A stretch of DNA of 64,000 bases, taken from assembly GCA_911728455.2 (NCBI GenBank), contig OU452222.1, forward strand, positions 26,712,923 through 26,776,922, written 5' to 3'. Below the pieces are notes generated by a model, which saw only the letters and a list, made by a program, of their open reading frames with translations, was not told the origin of the DNA and made no database searches. The position numbers were made by a program, and so were the translations under genes. This document shows, one piece after another, positions 33,165-44,896 of this stretch. Numbering within the stretch: position 1 is the stretch's first letter; every line of letters starts with the position of its first letter. The DNA comes from Marthasterias glacialis. Lineage: Eukaryota > Echinodermata > Asteroidea > Forcipulatida > Asteriidae.

Positions 33165-34506
33165 AAAGAGCTTACAGGTGCTTCCAGAGAAGGATACCAA
33201 ATCTTCACTTGGAGAAGAGTTCCTCCCTAAACACCTCCCGGAACCAGTGAATTCTCGATCGCAAAATGGACGGAACGCACACCGCCAAGAGCCGCGGTTC
33301 AAAATCTACGTGTACGACCTCCCTCCGCGCTTCAACACCAACCTGACGTCATGCGTACAGACTCATTCCGAAGGCTGTTACAAGCTGGATAACTTTGGGA
33401 TGGGGCCGGAGTTGCGACGTCACGACCACCTGTCCTACCGCGACACCCACCGGTTGTCCACCGAGGTCATAGTTCACGAGAAAATGCTGAAAAGCCGGCA
33501 CAGGACGCTCGACGCGGAAAAGGCAGACGCGTTTTACGTGCCGTTTTACGCCGCATTGGCGTGTAACTGTCGGAAAAACATTGAAGGGGACTTGCCCGGA
33601 TTGTACGAGGAGTTGTGGCGTCACCTCGTAAGTGCTACACCGTACTTTGGCAGCTCCGGACCGCCTCGGAGACCCCACTTTATGACCCTGGGAAAGATCG
33701 AACGCGAGTTTTGGGCGAGCAGCTGCCCACTTCTGCGCAATAGCGATAGGACTAGTGGGATTACATTCTTAACCGTGGAGCAGGAAGTGAATGATGGACT
33801 CCGCAAATATTTTAAAAGGATGGACGCAAAAATGATCGTGGTGCCGTACCCAAGTTACGGTCACTTTGATTCGAGTTATACAGAGTCTCTTGGGGTTGAA
33901 AAAACAGCCAGTTTCCCCAGTGACGTCAAACAGATTACCAGAGATGTAAGGATGTTCATGGCTGTCGGCAGCCGCAAGGGACACGACGTCCGCGTGATAC
34001 TGAAGCGCCACATGACCGGAACGTCGCAGCGGTACGCCACGTTCACCGCCTCGTCCAGCAAGCAGCGGCGGAACGCCGTGTGGTACAGCACCCCGGAGTG
34101 CCGCAAAGACATGCAGTTGCCCATCATCGACTGGATGCGACACGCCGTGTTTTGCCTCCAGCCGCCCGGGGAATCGCTCACCAGGAAGTCCTTCTACGAC
34201 TCCGTCATGGCCGGTTGCATCCCGGTGACTTTCAAACCCAAGAAAAAATCAGCGTCCGTGGTTTATCCGTTTCAGGACCACCTGGATTACTCGCGATTCT
34301 GCGTGAACATCCCACTGGACGAAGTCTTATCCGGAGCGGTCCGCGTTCCGGAACGACTAAGGATTATCCCGGATTCACGCATCGCTTACATGCAGCGGCA
34401 ATTGGCGGAAGCCGCTCCTAAGTTACAGTACTCATACCCACCGACTGAGGAAGACGGGGATGCATTTTCAATGATCGTGGAGGAAATGAGGAGAGTGGCT
34501 GCATGA
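33165..34506 (+). CDS. GT47 exostosin-like glycosyltransferase, exon 2 (catalytic domain)
   Basis: Joins exon 1 to give a 513-residue protein. The exostosin/GT47 domain starts with KIYVYDLPPRFN (about residues 113-124). It includes ADAFYVPFYAAL, PHFMTLGKIEREFW and VVPYPSYGHF, and the nucleotide-sugar-binding signature VFCLQPPGESLTRKSFYD followed by VMAGCIPVTF (about 395-422). It ends GGACGCATGA-type at TGA 34504-34506. GT47 enzymes are inverting transferases of the secretory pathway. The PHF..LG and VPYPSY motifs resemble the plant MUR3/xyloglucan galactosyltransferase branch more than animal EXT1/EXT2, and no GT64 domain follows. The donor sugar and acceptor cannot be told from sequence. The catalytic domain is in one exon and is GC-richer than its surroundings. 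The family call is secure; the subfamily is an inference. Confidence 0.92.
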
Positions 34507-36045
34507 TGAACAGGGGATTGAACTATGTGGAACTGCGGCTGCTGGCTTTCAAGTTGCTCCGTTTTATTGCTGCGACGGTCACTCTCTGTGTTTATTATGT
34601 GTTTTGCGTTTTGAGTATTTTGTTTGTGACTAGGTCTTCTCAAAATAGGCACTTAAATGAAAAGTCGCCAAGAGATTCTCTGTGTTTGTATTATTTTCAG
34701 TGTTTGTAATTTTCTGCGATCGTTTTACACACCTCATGAATGTTCGCATTGCTTTTGAAACCGTTCTAAAATTAAACTGACGGGAAGTACACATAATTCT
34801 TGGGCCGATCTTTCAGTCGGTGCAGAGAAACGACAGTTCTAACCAATCATTTCCGGACTGATGAGAAATCATCCGCCCGCTCAAAACATTTTAAACTTCC
34901 CGTTTGGAGAACCATTCACCGGCGCGGATTGATTTGCTGCGATGATTGTTAACCAAAGTCACACGAACTCGAGCCCAAAACCTTATGACACGGATAACTC
35001 ACACGGTTCAAAGTTGAATGTACTTCGAGTTCATTTGTACTTTATCAACCTCGCATGCAATCCTGATCCTGTAATAGCATTCCTGATGGTGAGTCAACAC
35101 GCTGAAAGTCAAGCCCCGTGCCGCCAGGAAACCCCTGGATTTTTACAAAATGGGCGGCAGGGTTATCGGTCGCGCCGGACGGTGGTAGGATCACCAAGTT
35201 CGCACAAGCTTTTCAAAAAAATGATCTGTACAAGTTTTGACCATTTTGTTATTTATTCATAATACTGAAAGTAATAACTCATGACGAGGATACAGAGCAG
35301 CCCATTTATCGTTTCAATAGTCTTGAACAGTCATATAATTATTTCAAAAATGTGTGTGGTGTACAGACAGCTGTATGGGATTCTATTACTACACAAATAT
35401 GTTTTGTAGGAGACCAACTAAAGGGCCTAATCAATGAAATCCATTGTAAAAAAAATATTAGTAATTTTTTGTGATAATGTCGGAAGAATATAATTTAATG
35501 TAATTAAATTAGTCTTTTTGAGTATTTGATGTTTCTATCGTGTGATTTCTTTCCCCCGTCGCTTAAAAAGAAATCTTACAAAGACAACCTCCGGACTAGG
35601 ATTTTCTGGGGATTTGGGACCATTGGCCTAAGGGTTAAACGAATCTGCTCATATTATGAACAACAAGTGATGAATATTATTCACAAACTATAGACCTTTC
35701 CACTGTTGATAAACAAACCACGCTGGTTGGCATGGACGGCCAAAATGTAGCAAAACATTCAAGTCCGTTATGACCGAATTCAACATTTTTGCATCTTTCT
35801 ATCTAAAGAAAATACATCCCATTATTGGTTGGTTTGTTTCCAACAAATTTTGAACAATTTTTGAATATTTTGTGTAAAATTTTTGCAAACTGTGATTATC
35901 AGCCATTCATGGCTTCCCGTAGTTTTTCCATCTTGGTTGGCAAAACTTTGGGCTGTGACGTTGCAAAAGAAAGGTCTATACACATGAAATGACTTTTTTA
36001 GCTGGTACCCGTCATTGGTTCATAGCCATTTTGTTTCAATATTTA
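34507..36045. other. 3' flank of GT47 gene and a MITE
   Basis: Likely 3'UTR at the left (candidate ATTAAA signal near 34771). No other gene is supported. A TAGACCTTTC MITE lies at 35691-35978. Confidence 0.4.
35691..35978. repeat. TAGACCTTTC MITE (copy 3) with TA flanks
   Basis: TAGACCTTTCCACTGTTG at the left and GCAAAAGAAAGGTCTA at the right, with TA on both sides (TA|TAGACC...GGTCTA|TA). The ends match copies at 18527 and 26554, though the interior is partly different (GGTTGGCATGGACGGCC). Confidence 0.75.
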
Positions 36046-36202
36046 GGGCCGATTTCGAAACCAAGGCTTACGCTAGCGGCTCTGGCTTAAGGCACCGTCC
36101 GCCTGCTTGAAGTCCCGTACCGAAAGGGTACGTTTTCAACTGACAAAGCACAAGCCAGAGCCTGGGCCGAAGTCTTGGTTTCGAAAAGGGCATTTGGCCC
36201 AG
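36046..36202. repeat. GGCGGCT-type MITE (long-armed copy)
   Basis: GGGCCGATTTCGAAACCAAG and CTTGGTTTCGAAAAGGGC are inverted; further in, GCGGCTCTGGCTT pairs with AAGCCAGAGCC. It is closest to 4588-4720. A small internal hairpin (GTACCGAAAGGGTAC) forms the centre. Confidence 0.75.
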
Positions 36203-36944
36203 GGGTATGAAAAGCGGGGTGATTATGCAATGTTGTAAAAGTGGTGACTGTAAAATGGTAATGCATCCCGAGCGAGGATCAAGGGCATATCAAAGTCATG
36301 TGCATTGACAACAACAAATTAATTCATTAAAACTCCTACATTTAGAATGACGGGTTGGATTACGTATGCCAACCACGAATGGAGAGCTATGTACGGGGGT
36401 ATGTCGTAATTGAAAATGAAGTATAGTGTCGGGAAGTAGGAAATCACCCACATAAACCTCACAGTCATGCTCAAATCATCTTAGGTAAGGCTCCCTTGAT
36501 TAGTAACAATTTACTGCTTCTCAGTTTTACTCTACTGATCCATTTCCTAAGGAACAAACACGTTTTACTTTATGACACAGAATTAGGCAGATGTTTGTTC
36601 AATATTTTTTTTCAAAGGACCATTTTTGCAAACCACGTGTATCTTATACGCTTACTCGATAGTGTCAGACTGAACATACATGACCACATCTACAATTGCA
36701 GTGGGGGACACTTAAGTAAAGGGTAAGGGTGGGTGTCTATGGGAATGTCCCCAAAACATACATTAACCTGTCATTCCTATACCCTAGGACTGTAGTCCCT
36801 CCTGCTATGCTTTCGCCATCTTTGTCGTGTTATCATGGGGAAGCTTATAAGTGGATAATTTGATGTAGTAATTCCATAAGGAATAAAGAACATGTTTTTG
36901 GTTTACCCTTGGGCCTACAACACCATCGCGATCATCGGTGCTTT
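36203..36944. other. No gene seen
   Basis: AT-rich sequence. A motif near 36882-36910 (AATAAAGAACATGTTTTTGG) recurs at about 37299-37320, perhaps marking a repeat boundary. Confidence 0.35.
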
Positions 36945-37022
36945 CTGAGTCCCGATGAAATCAATCAACAGGCTCTGCATGGTTGGGATTCGAACCCACG
37001 ACCCCCACATTGTAGAGTATAT
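36945..37022 (-). mobile_element. SINE-like tRNA-derived fragment
   Basis: The minus strand reads GGGGGTCGTGGGTTCGAATC then CCAACCATGCAGAG, with a perfect B box (GGTTCGAATCC). No convincing A box is left, so this is a truncated or different tRNA-derived element. Confidence 0.4.
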
Positions 37023-37029
37023 TATAAGC

Positions 37030-37216
37030 GATGTCCGAATTGGCGGCTACGGCACGGCTACGACATTATGCGTTGAAGTATACGGCGCCCTTAGCAACAG
37101 TTGCAGCCGTAGCCGCAGCCGTAGCTGTAGCCGTAGCCGTAGCCGTAGCCGCCAATATGGATCCGGCCTCTGTCTCATCCACCCTCGGTAGTATAGTGCA
37201 CTATACTACCGAGGGT
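37030..37216. repeat. GGCGGCT MITE with expanded hexamer array and adjoining 36-bp palindrome
   Basis: CGAATTGGCGGCTACGGCAC starts the MITE. Its right arm is expanded into an imperfect (GTAGCC)n microsatellite (37105-37152), which reads SRSRS or AVAVA in two frames. After a 20-bp gap comes a perfect 36-bp palindrome at 37181-37216 (ACCCTCGGTAGTATAGTG plus its exact complement, no loop). Confidence 0.8.
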
Positions 37217-38295
37217 TCCGGTGATGATAGGTCAGCTTGAATATTAATAGCGGGTACTGCAAACAATTTAATTTAACTGATGTAAATATTGCATCGGGGA
37301 TAAAGAATATATTTTTGGTTTTATCCTGAATTTTAATGGATATACGGACTTCCAGTAACTTAACATGGATAAGGCTCTTTTGCCTACCAGCCTCGGTTTG
37401 ATGAAAAAAAATTAGAACATGCAACACAAGATGTCGCACCGTGATCAATTTCTACAACATTCGTCATCATAGAGGGCGTAGTCCTGGGTTTTCGTGGAGG
37501 AAGGAAGGTGGTCTCGCCATCACCTCGGTACACTGTCTAGCCATGAGTTTTCTTTGGTCGCGTGGGATCCGTGGTTCATCTATGGGCTCAGCACAGTCAC
37601 GGGGCGTATCCCGTGCAAGACCCTCAGCATGCATGCTGCGACCACCCTGGTATACACTGCCACATTTCTAGTATTCCTGAATGAGTTGCTCAGAAATTTG
37701 TTTTACAAACATGAAGCGGTGATTGGCTTTTTTTTCCGGCGGGTGACTTCATTTCCAGGTTAAGTTCACTGCTACTACATTGTTTAATTGGGTGTCTCGA
37801 AGTGAAATAACACCGTGTTCGATTCTGCAAGAGCATGTACATGTACTTCTACACACACATACAAATAAATAAATAAATAAATGTAGGCCTGTTCAAATTT
37901 AATTGAGTTCTACAAATTTAATTGAAGTCAACTTTAAACAAGTGTATCAAAATACATGTAATCTACCGTCGGGTGTTATTTTGATTGATTCTAAAACTGG
38001 TACCCCGCAAAAGGTCCAACTCTCACTAGCGTTCTCGTCAAGCCTCAATATTCAGTAGGGCCTACTGCGTGATATAAATTTAAATAATATAGCACATAAG
38101 CCTACCCTTCAAAAACAGACTGGGGTGGTGTAATCTTCATATAGCAGTAAGCTTTAGCCAGCGGGGTCTATTTATAACCAGTAACCAAGAGTTCCTGTTT
38201 TTATTGCTGCGAGGGTCCCAACGGAGGGAGGGATGGAGGGGAGGGGGGGGGTGTTATGTCTGAGAGGGCAGACGTAAACTTATCATAAGGGCCTT
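37217..38295. other. No gene seen
   Basis: Frames at 37441-37763 lack domains and splice partners. An (AAAT)n microsatellite lies at 37862-37882 and a G-run at 38238-38252. Confidence 0.4.
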
Positions 38296-38299
38296 CTCA

Positions 38300-38490
38300 A
38301 GGCATTATTGCAGGCGATTTTGAGGCAAGAAACTGCACTGCAAGAAAAGGGAATGCACTTGTAGAACAGGAGGTTATTATTTTTTTTTCAATAGCGTCTT
38401 ACAATCCACAAGAAAAATATTTGAAAGTTGAAATGCGAATGACCTTTCTTCTTGGAGATTGCCTGGGGTTGTTTTTGATTTGCTTTGTAA
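38300..38490. repeat. Decayed copy of the 61358-61574 MITE
   Basis: Shares ACTGCACTGCAAGAAAAGGG-type, TCTTACAATCCACAAGAAAA and CTTCTTGGAGATTGCCTGG blocks with 61358-61574. The terminal GGGCCATGTCACACAGGGCA arms are not preserved. Confidence 0.6.
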
Positions 38491-38667
38491 GACCCAAGAC
38501 ATGTCCCTAAAAAGTCACCAGAGAGGCAGACCAACACGGCGGGAATGTAACACCTATCAGCAAACATAATATCATGCTGATGAGAAAAGTCCAACTTTCA
38601 AAAGCGAAAGAATGAAGCTTTGGCCTAAATACAGACAACGTTATGTACATGACACTGCAATCGTTAA

Positions 38668-38830
38668 ACCATCAATATTCGTGGGAAATAACAAGTAATT
38701 ATTAGCGGTAATTGTTGTCACCGTCCCTCGGGTGTGGTTTTGGGGTAGTTAGGGTCACGAAGTGACATGATTTACATGATGGTGATCAATGGGGCACACG
38801 TCGGCTTCACGATTCACCAGCGAAACATCA
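38668..38830 (-). repeat. Dispersed repeat D (uninterrupted copy)
   Basis: The reverse complement begins GCTGGTGAATCGTGAAGCCG and continues to AATATTGATGG, matching 31580-31594 joined directly to 32078-32222. This copy shows the empty site of the nested transposon. Confidence 0.88.
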
Positions 38831-40750
38831 CTAACAAGTGTGACGACAGAGGGCTCACTCCATTTCTCAGAAACACATCAGACTACTATGCGCCACACAT
38901 TATGTTGCCCGTAGGAACCAATGCTAAATGAAAAATATTCAAGAATACTCAAAAACATATCTTTAAAGTCTCTCAGCCACTAGAAAAAAATATGTATTTT
39001 CTGACAACTAAACTTGATTTTATTTTTCAATTGTTAAAAGGTTAGCCGTTGAGAATTTGTGGTAGGAACACCAAAATAAAAACACCACTGAACGAGTAAA
39101 CGGGCCAGACTCCATCTTGAAAATGACCCTACACTTTTTAGCAAAATATAGCCATTTTTAGAGGGCTGGTGCACCCAAAATGTGCCAGGTTGAAACAGAA
39201 AATGAAACAAATAAATAAATACAAAACACGGGCACAATATTGGACCATTTTTCTACAATCAAAAAAGACCATGACCTTCAAATCTTTGGTTTGCAGAAAA
39301 AGTTGTGGTTTACATTTGATTCATAAGGGCTCGGCGCATGGTTTCTCTCTATTTAGTGTAGTGCACCATGGTATGGCGTGCACCTATCTCATTAATGGAG
39401 ATCAATGGGTGCACCACACTAAAAAAAAACCATGTCAACCCAATGCTAATAAATGCTAAATACTAAAAATCTTTCATCTTCTTGAGACCAAATTACAAAT
39501 ATTTTTAGACAACTAACCTTTTTTTTAATTTCGTTTTTTCCTGGAAGTTAGCAGTGGAACTTTTGGACTATGGCCATCCGAAATGGATACACCCGTAAAT
39601 GTATAAACTGGATAGACTCCATATATATCTAACATTTCAACAACAAAAAAGAGACATTCGGATCTGGAAGAACAAGTTAAAGGGATTGTTTAAATTTATT
39701 TTCCAAAAATGCTTGAACATACTTTAGTACAATGAGTAAACTCAAGAGTTTTTTTATCACCACGAATGAGGACGACTCTGGTGGAGTCAAGTACAAGTTA
39801 GAGTCAGTGAGAGACTATGGAACACTAGGTGGCAGCAGACATTCCAGGTATATTTCAATTTGTTATGCAGTTCCCGAGTACACCAACGTTTCTGAGAACG
39901 ATGGATTTACCTGGTCAGTCTGCTGCCACAGTATCCCACAGGTCTCCCACTCGGGTCAGGGTTGATTGATTTCATCTAAATATTAATTAAAAAAACATCA
40001 TACAGGTCACTCAGGCATGCAACTGCAGTTTGTTAAAAAAACAGAGAAAAGTGCCAGGCACACCAAGACTTTGTACTTTTCAATTTTCAGTGGCGCAACT
40101 GAGAAACCAAAAACAAGGAAATCAACTGTGAGCAGTTGAAATGTTGAATGCCTGGTGGTCAAAAGCACTATCCTCACATGATTAGTCATGAAAATGTTAT
40201 CCTCAAATGACAGAATAAGAGTAAATTTAGAATGTAAAATAATTGCCCCAAAAATGTACAGTTGCAACTTTTGAACCAGAACTTGAACAACACCGAGGGC
40301 GATGTTTTACGATGCTTGACAATAGGGGGATTTCTATCAAATGAACAAAATGTGACCTACTCCTTCAAAATGAAGTGAAATTCTGAAAATTATTGCAGTT
40401 TCGACCTTAGGTATTAGAAACTTATTTTCGGGACTACATGTATTTGCGTCCAATAAGATACCAGCATTTGATAAGATACAACTTTTAAAAAAGTCTTCAT
40501 CTAAGTTCCAGAAGATTTCTGCAGGAACAGCTTATATCTCGTCAAAGGCATTCAAACGGTGATTTCTTTTATAAAACGTATGAGCTTGATTTTCTTGTTT
40601 GTTGTGTTGAAAGTTCTCTACCAGGCTGCATTCCTCTTTTGGTGTCGATTGATTTCATCCTACCTATACATAAAAAGAATAATTCCATTTGTGATTAATG
40701 GCCTTGGTTAGCAATTATTATGACCTTAAATAAGGCAAAGTATTTATTTA
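38831..40750. other. No gene seen; one small inverted-repeat element
   Basis: An element at 39338-39432 has ends CATGGTTTCTCTCTATTTAG and CTAAAAAAAAACCATG with GTGCACC pairing inside. A 77-codon frame at 39732-39965 starts at an ATG but lacks a recognisable domain. No exon is supported. Confidence 0.4.
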
Positions 40751-40754
40751 ATTA

Positions 40755-41365
40755 TTTTTATTCTTTGGACAATACAATATACGAGCAGAGGCCTTCCAGG
40801 GAAGGGCAAAAGTAAACAAAACTGTCATAAAAATGATGTGCCCTCCCAGACCCCGCTCATTTTAAACAATATAAAGTCGAATATATAGAATACACAGAAA
40901 ATTTAAATTTAAAGATTAAATATCAGATAAAAAAAACACAAAAAACAACACACATTAACACATTCTCAAAATGAGGCAAAGCATACATGTACATATGATA
41001 TATGGTATATAAGCCACAACTTGAGTTTGCTAAATTTGTTTATACAATTTGTTTAACCCTGACCCTGAAAAATATTTATTCATGTATTATTATTCTTTGG
41101 ACAATACAATATACAAGCAAAGGCCTTCAAGGGAAGGGCAAAAATTAATAAAAAAATACTGTCATCCAAAAAGATGCTCTCCCAAACAATGTAACATTGA
41201 AAACAAAGAATACACAGAAAATTTACAGATTAAATATCAGATTAAAAAACACACAACACATTAAAAATTTCTCAAATTGAGGCCAGGCATAAATGTACAC
41301 ATGAAATATGGTATATAAGCCACAACTTGAGTTTGCTAAATTTGTTACAATTTGTACAACCCTTA
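40755..41365. repeat. Tandem duplication, about 331-bp period
   Basis: TATTCTTTGGACAATACAAT occurs at about 40759 and 41090. Both copies continue through GGCCTTCCAGGGAAGGGC (or a close variant), AGAATACACAGAAAATTTA, GTATATAAGCCACAACTTGA and TTTGCTAAATTTGTT. The second copy has lost a stretch of about 60 bp around the CCCTCCCAGACC block. Non-coding. Confidence 0.85.
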
Positions 41366-41667
41366 GCCTGCCAAATGCACCAGTTGGTAAAGGTTGTTGT
41401 ATTTAGCAGTTACCTCAATCCCATACTTTGTTGTACTGTGCTGCATTAAGCAGAGTATGGGGCCCAAACATGTACAGTAAGACACCAGCAAACAATAATG
41501 GTAATCCTCCATGCCCCAAGATGCTACTACAGTCATGGCATTTTGAGGCACACACAGACACTTATGCACAAATTACAGCCATTGCCCAAGCTGCTTCAAT
41601 GAGAGTGGTAATCTGGAGAAGCCAACAGCTAAAGCTCAACTGCAACGGAATTTGGGCTACTATGGGA

Positions 41668-42597
41668 ATAGCCCCATACATTGTGCCAATACGCTGGACT
41701 CCCTCCGCTTCTTGGCCCAACGAACCCTATCCTCTAGGACCAGACATCAAATTTGAAATCGAAACTTACTTTTTTGGGCAATTTTAACCCTCAGTGATCG
41801 GTCGGTCATTACTGTCAGAGTCTTTAAAAGATTTCCGCCGCCCTCCCCGTGCGATAACTCCTAGGCTTTAGGTGGAATTTTATGACAAATCTCCGTACAG
41901 AAGTCCATGTGAACGACGGTGTGGAGGAGCCATGATGGTTGCCGTTGCGCTGTTCAGCGAGTGAGGGCGCTATAACTCGTCGTAATAGTGCGTTAGTCTT
42001 TATTCCAGCAGTCTTCTTGCGACGTTTACCTGAAAGTGGTGACGTCTAGGTTTCGAGCAGTGGTAAACGTTCTTGGATGTGCTGACTAATTGCGTGCATT
42101 ACACTCGGGACAGCCGCTGTAAAACTATCCACATCGTTTGCAGCCGGGCGACATTCAGTCGCCTTGGACAAGGCCAGCCTGCAATTTTAGTGACGAATGT
42201 GACCCTTTTTACTTTTAGTGGGAGGTGGGGGACGGGGGTAAGGGGCGTTCGGCAACGGGCGTTCGGCAACGGACGACGAACGACTACACACACATAGCGA
42301 CACGAAAGAGACTAGCGCAACGGCAACCATCATGGCTCCTCCACACCGTCGTTCACATGGACTTCTGTACGGAGATTTGTCATAAAATTCCACCAAAAGC
42401 CTAGGAGTTATCGCACGGGGAGGGCGGCGGAAATCTTTTAAAGACTCTGACAGTAATGACCGACCGATCACTGAGGGTTAAAATTGCCAAAAAAAGTAAG
42501 TTTCGATTTCAAATTTGATGTCTGGTCCTAGAGGATAGGGTTCGTTGGGCCAAGAAGCGGAGGGAGTCCAGCGTATTGGCACAATGTATGGGGCTAC
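41668..42597. mobile_element. Foldback element, 284-bp near-perfect arms and 362-bp loop
   Basis: Arm 41668-41951 (from TAGCCCCATACATTGTGCCA to GGTTGCCGTTGCGCT) is repeated inverted at 42314-42597 with very few differences (for example an A-count difference near 41771/42493 and TTTAGG versus AAAAGC near 41866). The loop (41952-42313) has a short G-rich stretch at 42221-42275 and no transposase. Frames through it are not genes. The high arm identity implies recent activity, gene conversion or palindrome formation. Confidence 0.9.
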
Positions 42598-44685
42598 TAT
42601 GGGAAGAGATAAAGGTATCAAGCTTGGTACATTTCTGCAGTGGCAGTCTGTGGCACTGATGGATCACACCATACAAATACAGTGACAGGAAAGTGTGGCA
42701 TGGATTACCTCACTGTTGTGTGCACAGCAATTATGAGAGATTTTGAGGCACAATGGAGTATGCACATGTAGGAGGGTCAATGCATATTGTTGTATTTACA
42801 TGTAGCAGGATAACCACACAGTGCCAAGGCTGGTGTAAACCACTTCACTTCATAATGCAGCAGAACCCTCTGTTGCATTGGACCTTTGCATTTCGTTGCA
42901 TTTTGCAGGGTCTTTATTTTAACTGTGCTACACTGTGATGTGATTCATTTAGCAGGAAGCCTAGAAGACATGTGATGGTGGTTAGGGAATGTTTCCAACC
43001 ACCATGGTATGGGGAAGAGTTAATGTAAAGAAAATATTTAAACAAATTCTCACCCCAGTTATGCAGAAGATTATCCAATAAAATTCAAGACGACAAGATG
43101 CAAAATAATGCTACCAAAGATGAAATCTGCAAAAGCACGTTCTGGAGAGGTATTTTTAAAGTCCGATCTGTTGGCTGGGTTGACTTGTAGGCGTAGGCAA
43201 ACTGTTCATTTAATGCATACAAAAAAGAAAGTATTAGTATTTTTCGTCTTACTGATGAAATGTATACTCTTCATGATCTGGTGGTAAATATTAAATTGGT
43301 CGACTAAAGTCTGTTGTAGCACAATGAGCTGACCTGTCAGGATGAAACCTAGCAGTGCCCTGTATTAAATATGCATCATGCCAAGCATTTTAAGCTGTAA
43401 ATTACTATTTTTTTGCTAAGAAATTGCCAATACAAATTCTAGAAACAACGACTACAGTCAAGGTATACACAGGTTAGAAGCTGACTTCCCAAACCTTAGT
43501 TTGGTCACAACTTGAACTTTCACAAAGGTAATTTTACAGCCATGTGGTGTGTTGTAACAAATACAATATGCCCAGTCAACACACAGGCCAAAACTTGGGC
43601 AGATTCTATCGGCCCGGGATACTGGTGATAGGGTTAAACAATTCATTTAATTTGATTTGACAATAATTAAAATATTTGTATCATAACACTGTTACACAAT
43701 TACACACTGAAATTACACACATGTAAAAGACATTTAAAAAACATTTACCAACGTCCACTGTGATCCTAAAGATGATTAAAAACCTATAATTTTAATCATT
43801 TGTTGCATGAGTAATAGCACTGAGAAAGAAAGCTACATTTAACAATAAAATAGCATCATAGCATTCCAAGCATTGCACAATCAAAATAATAACATAGCAT
43901 TTAAGTATTGCACTATATTCTAATTAACAGCATTCTCAAGTATTGCACTATCCAGCAATACAACACACAGGAAGCAACACAATATGAAAGGGCAAAAATG
44001 CAGTGGAATAATACTAGTATAATCAGGTATTGCAAATATTGAAAAGAAGTGAATAATGAATAAAACAGTGCATCAGTACAGTACTGACTTAGTCGGCAAA
44101 GCATCCATCAGGAAGCATCACACAAACTGGTGGGTTTATTACGTTGGTCGTGGAGCAGGAAATGTGAAGGAAAAAAAGGAACTTTTAACCTATTTCATTA
44201 GAAAGCAGTTTTTAAGGATCGAGTTTCAAAATTTCTGATCTAAATCTTTAACGCAAGGTTACCTGGTTACTACGTAGGTTAGCACTGAATTTCTGCGCTA
44301 GCTGTGAACTGAATGCTTTGATTTGAAATGTTAAGTACAGTATGAGCACAATTAAAAGTTCCTTGCTAACCTGTAAATACACTTTTAGCTTTTCACTATG
44401 GTAAAGTTACAAAGTAGGACCGTGAAATTGGGGGGGGGGGATACTCCAAATTGGCTTGGGCCAGCCCAGGTGAACCTTGACCTTTTCACCTTTTCTGTAC
44501 GTAAAAAGTGCATCACTTCCATCAATTTCAAAGTTCAAACCTCTTTTTCGGCCATGACGAACCCTAGTAAAAGTAGTAGGACTCCTTTGATTAAAACCTG
44601 TAGAGGAGGTTTTCGACTACATTTTACAACTACAAAAATTACAACGTACACAATAGCTTAACATTACAAATACAAGATATTTTAC
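42598..44685. other. No exon seen; presumably DAD1 intron or intergenic
   Basis: DAD1 is transcribed leftwards from 44896, so its missing exons should lie here or farther left. I searched by eye for the conserved C-terminal coding pattern (ERAFADF...LHLVVMNF) on the minus strand and did not find it. A G-run occurs at 44430-44440. Confidence 0.4.
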
Positions 44686-44896
44686 CTCCTAAAACGAAAG
44701 AACCGACACACGAGATGAAACCAGACAGGAACGAGTTGAATGGGAAGGTACCAACGAGTGCGCAGTAGACAAACTGCACAATTCCCGTCAGCATGATGTA
44801 TGCCAAGTAGGCATCGATAATCTTGAGCTTCTGTGAGGTCTTGGAGGTGTATTCCTCGTAGAATTTACCCAGAACTGTGAATAATTCGATAGCCAT
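44686..44896 (-). CDS. DAD1: DAD1, oligosaccharyltransferase subunit, first coding exon (partial)
   Basis: The minus-strand ATG at 44894-44896 opens [20 protein letters not shown], then [37 protein letters not shown] and [10 protein letters not shown], ending at a GT donor (GGAG|GTAAAA) with one base of a split codon. The family is about 113 residues; this exon supplies about 70, covering the N-terminal cytosolic part and the first two membrane segments (about 26-49 and 53-70). [19 protein letters not shown] is essentially invariant in animal DAD1. The protein belongs to the ER-membrane oligosaccharyltransferase complex that N-glycosylates nascent proteins. The remaining exon(s), with VCLRIQ... 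and the third membrane segment, were not located. Confidence 0.93.

Noticed and set aside
33349-34421. Frames of 100-124 codons antisense to, or in other phases of, the GT47 exon
   Set aside because: Shadows of the real GC-rich coding exon.
39732-39965. 77-codon frame with an ATG start
   Set aside because: No homology recognised, and it contains an inverted GGCAGCAGAC/GTCTGCTGCC pair typical of a small repeat.
42073-42471. Frames inside the foldback element as a transposase
   Set aside because: Too short, with overlapping phases and no catalytic motif; the element is non-autonomous.
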